Shown piece by piece: positions 5,991 through 12,462 of a stretch of DNA of 12,462 bases. Location: NCBI GenBank assembly GCA_017557715.1, contig JAFYYE010000237.1, positions 1-12,462 on the forward strand, given 5' to 3'. Under the pieces are notes generated by a model. It made no database searches. It saw nothing but the letters and a program-made list of their open reading frames with translations, and was not told the origin of the DNA. The translations under genes and the position numbers were made by a program. Source of the stretch: Pseudobutyrivibrio sp. (GTDB lineage: Bacteria; Bacillota; Clostridia; Lachnospirales; Lachnospiraceae). Numbering within the stretch: the first letter of the stretch is position 1; the number at the start of each line of letters is the position of its first letter.

Positions 5991-7280
5991 TTATACTGCC
6001 TTCATATTGATAAGCTTCTCAAGGTATGCGATTCTAGCGCATACTGTAAATACATCTGCTGCCTGCTCAAGCTCCTCGATTGGTGGAAGTGATGGAGCGA
6101 AGCGGATGATTGAATCGTTAGGGTCCATGTGATATGGGAATGGAGCGCCTGCTGGTGTAAGTACTACGCCTGCCTCCTTAGCCAAATCTACGATACGTGT
6201 AGCTGTTCCCTTTGGTGCCTCAAATGTGATGAAGTATCCACCCTTTGGTGAAATCCAGCTACCACACTCTGGCTCTGCTAAATCTCTTTCCATTGTCTTT
6301 ATTACAAGCTCAAACTTAGGACGAAGAATCTTAGCATGCTTCTCCATGTGTTTATCAACTGATTCTACATCTGCAAAATATCTTGCGTGACGAATCATAT
6401 TTACCTTATCGAATCCAATTGTCTGAACTGTAAGTGTCTTCTTAAGCTCCTCACGATTTCTATGATTGCAAGCGATAGCAGCGATTCCAGCCCCTGCAAA
6501 TGTAATCTTTGAAGTAGATGCAAACTTAAATACTAAGTCTGGATTATCTGCTTCCTCACACTCGTGAAGGATATTTAAAATCTTCTTCTTTTCCTTATAT
6601 AAGTGGTGTACCGCATATGCGTTATCCCAGAATACTCTGAAGTCCTTAGCTGCTGGCTTAAGGTTAGCCATACGACGAACAACCTCATCTGAGTAAACAA
6701 TACCCTGTGGATTAGAGTACTTAGGTACACACCAGATACCCTTAATGCTGTCGTCTGCTGCAACAAGACCTTCTACAACATCCATATCTGGACCGTCCTC
6801 ATTCATTGGGACATTTATCATATCGAAACCAAAATGCTGAGTAATAGCGAAATGTCTGTCATAACCTGGAACAGGGCATAACCATCTTACTCTTTCAAGC
6901 TTGCACCATGGTGTGCATCCGCCGAAACCAAACATGTAGCCACGTGCTACTGCATCAAACATAAGATTGAGTGATGAGTTTCCTCCTACGATAACCTGCT
7001 CTGGCTGACAATCCATAATCTCTGCCATAAGATGCTGTGCTTCAACGATGCCCTCAAGCTGTCCGTAATTTCTAGTCTCCACACCATTCATACACTTCAT
7101 GAGAGACTTTCCATCAAGAATATCTAAAAGAGGCATGGAAAGATTAAGCTGCTCTGTAGATGGCTTTCCTCGGCTCATATCAAGCTTGAGCCCCTTGTGC
7201 TGCCAATCTTTATACTGGCTAAAGAGCTGCTCCTTCTCTGCTTCTAGTTCCTGTAATGACATTTCGCTGTACTTTTTCAT
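5991..7280 (-). CDS. PLP-dependent aminotransferase, aspartate aminotransferase family
   Basis: This is a 429-residue cytoplasmic fold-type I aminotransferase, complete in length. Visible landmarks are GGNSSLN (99-105, phosphate-binding region), N190 in SNPQG, D219 and Y222 in WDNAY (cofactor ring contacts), K258 in STSKITFAGAG (Schiff-base lysine), and R in IIRFAPSLPP (substrate carboxylate binding) near the C-terminus. The N-terminal region with LDMSRGKPS and the spacing of motifs match the bacterial aspartate aminotransferase subgroup typified by the Corynebacterium enzyme (Pfam Asp_aminotransf) better than the classical AspC group. It probably interconverts aspartate/2-oxoglutarate and oxaloacetate/glutamate; the exact substrate is inferred. 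AAGGAAGG lies a few nucleotides before the ATG. It follows rarA by 26 nt on the same strand and is likely co-transcribed, with no obvious functional link. Confidence 0.88.
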   Translation of the reverse strand: MKKYSEMSLQELEAEKEQLFSQYKDWQHKGLKLDMSRGKPSTEQLNLSMPLLDILDGKSLMKCMNGVETRNYGQLEGIVEAQHLMAEIMDCQPEQVIVGGNSSLNLMFDAVARGYMFGFGGCTPWCKLERVRWLCPVPGYDRHFAITQHFGFDMINVPMNEDGPDMDVVEGLVAADDSIKGIWCVPKYSNPQGIVYSDEVVRRMANLKPAAKDFRVFWDNAYAVHHLYKEKKKILNILHECEEADNPDLVFKFASTSKITFAGAGIAAIACNHRNREELKKTLTVQTIGFDKVNMIRHARYFADVESVDKHMEKHAKILRPKFELVIKTMERDLAEPECGSWISPKGGYFITFEAPKGTATRIVDLAKEAGVVLTPAGAPFPYHMDPNDSIIRFAPSLPPIEELEQAADVFTVCARIAYLEKLINMKAV

Positions 7281-7306
7281 TGCTGGTCCTTCCTTTATTA
7301 CCTAAT

Positions 7307-8629
7307 TTATTTATCATTACGTACTTTATCCAAGTACTCATTGATAACCTGTTCATACCCCAGATTTCCTGGTCGATAGAAATCACCGATTTCCAAACCT
7401 TCAGGTAAGTATCTTTGATGTGAAAAGTGATTTGGAAAATCGTGTGCATATTCGTAGCCAATGCCGTGCCCCAGCTTTCCAGCTGATTTGTAGTGGGCAT
7501 CCTGTAGGTGAGTTGGTATTGGTCGCGTGGTATTATTCTTCACCTCTGCCATAGCCAAATCAATAGCTCCGTAGGCAGAATTTGACTTTGGTGCGCAGGC
7601 TACATATGTGGCTGCATGGGAAAGAATAATCCGTGATTCTGGCATACCTATTCGCTCTACTGCAAGGAATGCATTAGTAGCAACTACCAGTGCCATAGGG
7701 TCTGCATTTCCCACATCCTCAGATGCGCAGATACAAATACGTCTGGCGATGAATTTTGGATCCTCACCAGCATACAGCATTCTGGCTAAATAATAAACAG
7801 CTGCATCAGGATCTGAGCCTCTCATACTCTTGATGAAAGCAGAGATGGTGTCATAATGGTTATCGCCATCTTTGTCGTATTTGATAACTCTTCGCTGAAT
7901 ACATTCGCTAGCCACATCTATTGTAATATGAATTTTTCCATCTTCGGCTCTGTCTGTAGTGAGCACGCCAAGCTCTATAGCTGTAAGGGCGCTTCTGGCA
8001 TCTCCGTTTGCAATATCTGCAAGAAAATCAAGTGCGTCATCATCGATGACAGCATCGTAACTGCCAAGTCCCTTTTCGGCATCGGTAAGTGCACGCATAA
8101 TCAAGGTCTTGATATCACTAGCCTCAAGTGGCTTCAGTTCAAAAATAATAGACCTTGAAAGAAGAGCTCCGTTAACCTCAAAATATGGGTTTTCTGTGGT
8201 GGCACCGATAAGGATAATAGTGCCATCTTCAACAAATGGAAGCAGGTAATCCTGCTGTCCCTTGTTGAATCTATGAATCTCATCTATAAACAGGATGGTC
8301 TTTTTGCCGTAAGCCCCGAGCGTTTGCTTAGCGGCCTCCACCACGGCCTCCATGTCCTTCTTTCCCGATGTGGTGGCATTTATAGATGTAAATTCCGCTG
8401 CTGTAGTATGAGCGATAACCTGAGCAAGGGTAGTCTTACCGGTACCAGGTGGCCCATAAAAAATTATGGAAGAAAGCTTGTCTGCCTTTATGGCACGATA
8501 AAGGAGCTTGTCCTTGCCGATGATATGCTGCTGGCCAACTACCTCGTCTAAAGTAGTAGGGCGCAAACGTGCTGCAAGCGGCGATTTCTTTTTCTTGGCT
8601 TCCTGCCTCATGTAATCAAAAAGATCCAT
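7307..8629 (-). CDS. rarA: replication-associated recombination protein RarA (MgsA), AAA+ ATPase
   Basis: This is a 440-residue clamp-loader-like AAA+ ATPase that acts at stalled replication forks and single-strand gaps. In bacteria it interacts with SSB. Seen are the typical N-terminus MDLFDYM followed by SPLAARLRP, Walker A GPPGTGKT (59-66, K65), DEIHRF (Walker B, D116/E117), sensor 1 GATTENP (142-148) and an arginine-finger candidate, R159 in LLSRS. The C-terminal tetramerisation region carries the conserved-type YKSAGKLGHG and HDFPNHF. I chose the ATG at 8629 rather than one 13 codons upstream because GGAAGG sits 6 nt before it. The upstream extension would also overlap the promoter box. 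Transcription likely begins near 8660 from the extended -10 promoter and continues into the aminotransferase. Confidence 0.95.
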   Translation of the reverse strand: MDLFDYMRQEAKKKKSPLAARLRPTTLDEVVGQQHIIGKDKLLYRAIKADKLSSIIFYGPPGTGKTTLAQVIAHTTAAEFTSINATTSGKKDMEAVVEAAKQTLGAYGKKTILFIDEIHRFNKGQQDYLLPFVEDGTIILIGATTENPYFEVNGALLSRSIIFELKPLEASDIKTLIMRALTDAEKGLGSYDAVIDDDALDFLADIANGDARSALTAIELGVLTTDRAEDGKIHITIDVASECIQRRVIKYDKDGDNHYDTISAFIKSMRGSDPDAAVYYLARMLYAGEDPKFIARRICICASEDVGNADPMALVVATNAFLAVERIGMPESRIILSHAATYVACAPKSNSAYGAIDLAMAEVKNNTTRPIPTHLQDAHYKSAGKLGHGIGYEYAHDFPNHFSHQRYLPEGLEIGDFYRPGNLGYEQVINEYLDKVRNDK

Positions 8630-8666
8630 GTGATACCTTCCTATTCTACGAATTATTAGCACAAAC

Positions 8667-8675
8667 ATTATAGCA
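8667..8675 (-). promoter_or_regulatory. extended -10 promoter of rarA
   Basis: On the minus strand TGC plus a perfect TATAAT (plus 8667-8675) lies about 38 bp before the rarA ATG. The -35 region is poor. The box is part of a tandem near-repeat, GTTTGTGCTATAAT then GTTTGTGCTAATAAT, so a second weaker -10 may follow. Confidence 0.6.
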
Positions 8676-8700
8676 CAAACGTTCTATTCTTAAAATAAAA

Positions 8701-8754
8701 ATAGTATCAAAAGCTTTTACTTTAGTAAACTAAAGTAATCGCTTTTGATACTAT
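8701..8754 (-). terminator. large stem-loop terminator of the sucrose operon
   Basis: A 14-bp perfect stem (8701-8714 with 8741-8754) continues, after two mismatches, into 9 further pairs (8717-8725 with 8730-8738) closed by the loop TAAA. On the minus strand it is followed by a T-rich run (about 8690-8700), so it ends the leftward fructokinase transcript. On the plus side no T run follows. It separates the sucrose operon from rarA. The 85 nt between it and the fructokinase stop hold nothing else I can identify apart from two copies of TTTGTCC. Confidence 0.75.
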
Positions 8755-8839
8755 ACTATAATTCATTCCATATTACAATAAAAAGTTTGTCCCAGAACGA
8801 CATTTGTCCGTAGTGCACAAATTTCCATCTCTAATAATC

Positions 8840-9799
8840 CTATTTTGTAGCTTTTATATAGTCATTAATTTCCTGTTTTGTAGGCATGACCTTAAGAGCT
8901 CCACGTCGCGTGGTAATTAAAGAAGCCGCTGCATTTGCAGTTGTTAACATCTTACCGAGAGATTCTTCATTATAATTATCTATTCCAACTTCAAGAACAG
9001 AATTTAGAACTGACCCCATGAATGTATCTCCTGCTCCTGTTGTTTCAATAGTATTTGGATTTAAAAATGGGGCACACTCTACAACAGTATCGCCGTACAA
9101 TGCATAGCTACCATCTTTTCCAAGGGTTGCACATACAAGTTTGATTTCGTATTTTTCTTTAATAATCTGTGCGCCCTTTAATATATCTGTCTCTCCAGTA
9201 AAGAACTCAATCTCGTTATCAGAGATTTTAAGAATATCGCATTTACGGAATCCGTAATCCATTTTCTCTTTGGCGATTTCTAAATCTGTCCAAAGAGGCG
9301 GTCTGAGATTAGGATCAAAGCTGATTAGGATACCGCTTTCTTTTGCAGTATCCAAAGCCTTAATAGTTGCTTCCTCGACAGTTTTGTGTGTCATTGAAAG
9401 TGTACCGAAATGGAAAATCTTTGCCTTCTTAATAATGTCAGTATCCACTTCATCAGCTGAGAGCATAACATCTGCTCCAGGATTTCTATAGAAAGAAAAA
9501 TCTCTGTCACCATCCTCATAGGTATGAACAAATGCAAGAGTAGTATGAACATCCTTGTCATACTTTAATCCGCTTACATTAATGCCAAGGCCTGCAACGG
9601 TGTCTGAAAGCATATGTCCAAAAATATCGTCTCCCACCTTGCCAATAAAGGCTGTAGACTTACCATAATTTTGTAGCATTGCAAGCACATTACAAGGAGC
9701 TCCACCTGGATTTGCCTCCAGTATTGGATTTCCATGCTCGCTTATACCATTTTCAGTAAAGTCTATTAATAGTTCTCCTAATGCCACTACATCAACCAT
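8840..9799 (-). CDS. scrK: fructokinase, PfkB/ribokinase family
   Basis: This is a 319-residue cytoplasmic sugar kinase that phosphorylates fructose with ATP, giving fructose-6-phosphate for glycolysis. Features seen are the N-terminal VALGELLIDF, the substrate-binding glycines NPGGAPCNV (30-38), the sugar-contact region FYRNPGADVML, FDPNLRPP (161-168), TLGKDGS (225-231) and the anion-hole/catalytic motif TTGAGDTF (253-260) with D258 as base. Length is standard for the family. AGGGAGA stands about 8 nt before the ATG. The gene is 22 nt downstream of the GH32 gene on the same strand, which makes fructose the likely substrate; without that context other ketohexoses or ribose could not be excluded. 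It is the last gene before the large terminator. Confidence 0.92.
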   Translation of the reverse strand: MVDVVALGELLIDFTENGISEHGNPILEANPGGAPCNVLAMLQNYGKSTAFIGKVGDDIFGHMLSDTVAGLGINVSGLKYDKDVHTTLAFVHTYEDGDRDFSFYRNPGADVMLSADEVDTDIIKKAKIFHFGTLSMTHKTVEEATIKALDTAKESGILISFDPNLRPPLWTDLEIAKEKMDYGFRKCDILKISDNEIEFFTGETDILKGAQIIKEKYEIKLVCATLGKDGSYALYGDTVVECAPFLNPNTIETTGAGDTFMGSVLNSVLEVGIDNYNEESLGKMLTTANAAASLITTRRGALKVMPTKQEINDYIKATK

Positions 9800-9821
9800 C
9801 TAACAATCTCCCTAAATGCTT

Positions 9822-11345
9822 TTATAAGTCGTATTTTACTATGTTAAGAATAGCATCTTCATTTGTATTAAAGAAGATTCCATCACAAGATACATCTGTA
9901 GGAAGTGAAGCTGTCATTACATAAAGACCGTCCTCAAAGAATACTTCCATGCTGTATCTATCCATAACAATTCTAAGCTTAATAGAATCCTTATTCCAAG
10001 GAATATGAGCTCTACGCTGGTGCACTATTGCTCGTCTGCTACCAGAGAACTTTCTATCGATTTTTGCGATATTCTCCTTAGGTCTAAGAACAATATCTGT
10101 ATGATATTTTTCATCTGCTGCAATAGAAATGACAAACTTGTCAAACATTGCATCAACATCTTTTGGTCTTACTTCAAGCTCTAAATCTACACAACGACCA
10201 TTGATTCCTTCAAGAGAAATTGCTCCGTCAATTGACTCACTATCTCTGTCCTTCAAATCGGTTGTTGCTGAAATTTCAAAGTTGTTGTACTCAACCTTGC
10301 CGCTTCTCATAGCCTCTAATTCTTTGATTGGCCACTGGCGTAATCTTCCATCTTTGATAGAGATTTCTCTTGGAAGAGCCATCTGTCCAAACCAAGGCTC
10401 TCTGGCGTCGTGAGCACCTGCTGTATCCCAGTTCTGCATCCAGCCAATCATTACACGTCTGCCATCTAACATTTCAACAGTCTGCATAGCGTAATAATCG
10501 ATACCATAATCTACAGCCTGAACCTTTTCCTCTGTAAAGGAATCAGTAGCATCATCATATCCACCAATAATACAGATATTTCCATTACCATTATGGAATT
10601 CGAAGCCTTCTGGAAGCATATCCTGTGGGCTTGTAAGAAGAACACCCTTGCCATCTAATTCAAAGAAATCAGGGCATTCCCACATAAGACCATATCTCCC
10701 CTTATTAGACGCGAAAACCTTTTCAAATTCCCATTTAAAGCAATCGTTACTCTTGAATAATAAGAGCTGTCCGCTGCCATCTGCTGCACGGTTAGCAACT
10801 AATACTCTGTATGTGCCATCCTTTTTCTTCCAAATCTTTGGATCTCTGAAATCAGTTTTGCTAGATCCCTCTGGAATCAAATCAGCATTAATAACTGGGT
10901 TGTTTTCGTATTTTTCATAATCAATTCCATCACCAACAGCAACACACTGTGTCTGGAATTCTTTCATCTGTCCATTTTCTACTGTGCGCTTCATAACACC
11001 TGTGTACATAAGAAGATGTCTACCATCCTCAAGTGTAATAGCGCTTCCAGAAAATACTCCATCCTTATCATAGAATTCGTCTGGAGCTAAAGCTGCAGGA
11101 AGGAACTCCCAATGAAGTAAATCAGTACTTACTGCATGACCCCAGTGCATTGGGCCCCAGTGAGCATCATATGGATGATACTGATAAAACATGTGATATT
11201 TGCCTTCATAATAGCAAAGACCATTTGGATCATTCATCCAACCAACACGTGGTGTTAAATGAAACTTTGGTCGGGTTTCTTTTGCAATAAGTTTTTCCTG
11301 TGCTTCTTCGTATTTTCTTGCTTCGCGAAGAGTCTGACTGTTCAT
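9822..11345 (-). CDS. scrB: GH32 beta-fructofuranosidase (sucrose / sucrose-6-phosphate hydrolase)
   Basis: This 507-residue glycoside hydrolase family 32 enzyme cleaves the fructosyl bond of sucrose or short fructo-oligosaccharides. The N-terminal five-bladed propeller carries WMNDPNG (36-42, nucleophile D39), FRDP (166-169, transition-state stabiliser D168) and WECPD (222-226, acid/base E223). The C-terminal part is the usual beta-sandwich, ending with ME-VFFEDG-type strands. No signal peptide is present, so the enzyme is cytoplasmic. The Shine-Dalgarno-like GGAAGG is 13 nt from the ATG, longer than usual, but an in-frame stop just upstream excludes an earlier start. It sits between a binding-protein gene and the fructokinase. 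Since uptake here appears to be ABC-type, free sucrose or kestose is a likelier substrate than the 6-phosphate; the symbol follows convention only. Confidence 0.93.
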   Translation of the reverse strand: MNSQTLREARKYEEAQEKLIAKETRPKFHLTPRVGWMNDPNGLCYYEGKYHMFYQYHPYDAHWGPMHWGHAVSTDLLHWEFLPAALAPDEFYDKDGVFSGSAITLEDGRHLLMYTGVMKRTVENGQMKEFQTQCVAVGDGIDYEKYENNPVINADLIPEGSSKTDFRDPKIWKKKDGTYRVLVANRAADGSGQLLLFKSNDCFKWEFEKVFASNKGRYGLMWECPDFFELDGKGVLLTSPQDMLPEGFEFHNGNGNICIIGGYDDATDSFTEEKVQAVDYGIDYYAMQTVEMLDGRRVMIGWMQNWDTAGAHDAREPWFGQMALPREISIKDGRLRQWPIKELEAMRSGKVEYNNFEISATTDLKDRDSESIDGAISLEGINGRCVDLELEVRPKDVDAMFDKFVISIAADEKYHTDIVLRPKENIAKIDRKFSGSRRAIVHQRRAHIPWNKDSIKLRIVMDRYSMEVFFEDGLYVMTASLPTDVSCDGIFFNTNEDAILNIVKYDL

Positions 11346-11389
11346 AGTTAATTAAATTCCTTCCTAAGTTATAGCTTGTTTATAAAAAC

Positions 11390-11420
11390 TTTGTGGGCAA
11401 CTTATAAAAGCGCCCACAAA
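11390..11420 (-). terminator. intergenic hairpin between binding-protein gene and GH32 gene
   Basis: TTTGTGGGC and GCCCACAAA (plus 11412-11420 and 11390-11398 read on the minus strand) form a 9-bp stem, with a small inner CTT/AAG stem. The minus strand then reads GTTTTTATAA. It looks like an intrinsic terminator or mRNA-stabilising hairpin that lets only part of the transcripts continue into scrB and scrK. This is a common way to keep a solute-binding protein in excess. Confidence 0.65.
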
Positions 11421-11426
11421 ATACTT

Positions 11427-12462
11427 TTAGTTAGCGTAGAAATCGTCAAAGTACTTCTGATAAATATCAAGGTACTCTGCTACACCATAATCATCTACCT
11501 GCTTGAGGTATGCATTCCAAGAATCATCTGTGATACCATCTCTGATGAACTCAGCCTTGCTTGAGTTAAGGTAGCTTACTAAGTCTGCCTGAATTGCTGA
11601 AAGCTTCTCTGTATCTTCAGAGTTCATAAATACACGTGGGTATACATACTTGCCGTGCATATCATCTGTATAGTAATCCTTGATCCAATCAAGACGATAC
11701 TGAGCATCATCTGGGCAAGTTACGTACTTTCCATAGTACTCATCTAAGATTGCAAGAGGACCACCAACACACTCAGCCTCACGTACTTCTACTGGAGAAG
11801 CATCACCAAGTGGTGCATGCTTAAGCATCTTCTCGCCATCAGCGTTCTCGCCTAATTCAAAGATATCGAAATCATCGTCCTCACCATATGTTCCCCAGTT
11901 GTTCTGTGGAGACTGGAATGGATCGTACATCTTGTCAAGCCAAGCGCAAACGAATGCAGGATTCTTACATACACTTGTGATTACGCAACGACCTCTGTCG
12001 AAACCTGATGTAAATGAACCGTTCTGAGGTGTAACGTTTACTGTATCAGCCTTTAAAGCCTTAAGTGGTACATAATCTGTGATGTTATCGATGTTAGCAA
12101 CATCCCAAGAGAAGCAAACACCATATCTGTGAGACTTACCCTTTGCTACGTATGTAGCCCAATCCTGAGTAAAGCACTCTGGGTCGATAAGGCCTTCAGC
12201 GTAAAGCTTGTGGAGCCATTCTGTACCCTTTCTGAAACCATCAGTTGTTGCTGTACAAATAACCTTCTTGTCATCTGTTACTGCAATATGCTGACCCATA
12301 TCTACATCACCGATACCATCGCCAAAACCGTTTGTAAGAAGGTTTGGATCCTGATCGTTTACGATGCAAGACATAGGAATGATGTCACCATCAATACCGA
12401 ATTCCTTCTGAAGCTCTGAAGCGTGCTCTTTAAATGCTAAAAGTACCTGCTCGAACTCATCA
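11427..12462 (-). CDS. ABC-transporter extracellular solute-binding protein, N-terminus beyond window
   Basis: The last 344 residues of a substrate-binding protein are visible. The frame stays open to the right edge, so the ATG at 12374 is internal and the lipoprotein signal lies outside. The fold assignment to family 1 sugar-binding proteins rests on the order of typical segments. EFEQVLLAFKEH is a helix usual in such proteins. FRKGTEWLHKLYAEGLIDPECF is the characteristic 'reduced-to-lobe-2' helix, with a following WATYVAKGK. An aromatic-rich C-terminal part (DYGVAEYLDIYQKYFDDFYAN) completes the pattern. It resembles the large LipO-like binding proteins of Lachnospiraceae. Placed directly before a beta-fructofuranosidase and a fructokinase, it most likely binds sucrose or fructo-oligosaccharides outside the membrane. 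The permease genes should lie to the right. Codon use looks normal and no break is seen. Confidence 0.82.
   Translation of the reverse strand, partial: DEFEQVLLAFKEHASELQKEFGIDGDIIPMSCIVNDQDPNLLTNGFGDGIGDVDMGQHIAVTDDKKVICTATTDGFRKGTEWLHKLYAEGLIDPECFTQDWATYVAKGKSHRYGVCFSWDVANIDNITDYVPLKALKADTVNVTPQNGSFTSGFDRGRCVITSVCKNPAFVCAWLDKMYDPFQSPQNNWGTYGEDDDFDIFELGENADGEKMLKHAPLGDASPVEVREAECVGGPLAILDEYYGKYVTCPDDAQYRLDWIKDYYTDDMHGKYVYPRVFMNSEDTEKLSAIQADLVSYLNSSKAEFIRDGITDDSWNAYLKQVDDYGVAEYLDIYQKYFDDFYAN

Noticed and set aside
7219..7500. A 93-codon minus-strand frame across the rarA/aminotransferase junction
   Set aside because: It overlaps both well-supported genes in another frame and has low-complexity, non-conserved-looking sequence.
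7856..8551. Two plus-strand frames (100 and 92 codons) opposite rarA
   Set aside because: Antisense shadows of a strongly conserved gene, with no ribosome binding sites or domain features.
8701..8754. The large inverted repeat as a MITE or insertion-sequence end
   Set aside because: It is a single hairpin with a 4-nt loop, followed by a T run on one strand, and no target duplication is visible; a terminator explains it.

Overview
This window looks like chromosomal DNA of a low-GC Bacillota, most likely Clostridia of the Lachnospiraceae type (Butyrivibrio/Pseudobutyrivibrio/Roseburia-like). That placement is an inference. It rests on sigma-A-like promoters with TGnTATAAT boxes, strong AGGAGG-type ribosome binding sites, a RarA with the N-terminus usual in Firmicutes, a Firmicutes-type aspartate aminotransferase, and an ABC-linked sucrose cluster. 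No tRNA, rRNA, CRISPR array or transposase is visible.

Layout from left to right. (1) 2-955, plus strand: the C-terminal three quarters of a major facilitator efflux-type transporter, cut by the left edge. (2) 1007-5398, minus strand: an AT-rich block, transcribed leftwards, with a 1100-residue SF1 (UvrD/helicase IV-like) helicase carrying an inserted nuclease-like domain and two C-terminal zinc ribbons. A 182-residue protein of unknown function overlaps its 3' end by 10 nt, and a small HAD-superfamily phosphatase follows 49 nt later. (3) 5399-5990: a compact regulatory region that holds an apparently complete type I toxin-antitoxin module. It consists of a 40-residue holin-like membrane toxin on the plus strand (5682-5804) and a convergent antisense RNA of about 100 nt on the minus strand (about 5795-5897). 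The antisense RNA has its own consensus promoter and an intrinsic terminator that falls inside the toxin's poly-lysine codons. (4) 5991-8629, minus: the housekeeping pair rarA and a PLP-dependent aminotransferase, 26 nt apart. (5) 8701-12462, minus: a sucrose/fructo-oligosaccharide operon made of an ABC solute-binding protein (cut by the right edge), a cytoplasmic GH32 beta-fructofuranosidase and a PfkB-family fructokinase. A hairpin lies between the first two genes and a large terminator at the end.

How the parts work together. In region 5 the binding protein captures a sugar outside the cell, GH32 splits it inside, and the fructokinase phosphorylates the released fructose. Because uptake appears to be by ABC transporter rather than PTS, the hydrolase probably acts on unphosphorylated sugar. 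Regions 2 and 3 are the accessory part of the window. The AT-rich helicase module next to a type I toxin-antitoxin locus looks like acquired DNA and may be a defence or plasmid/phage-derived stability cassette. The best-supported find that conventional annotation would miss is the toxin/antisense pair, because the toxin gene is too short for most gene callers.
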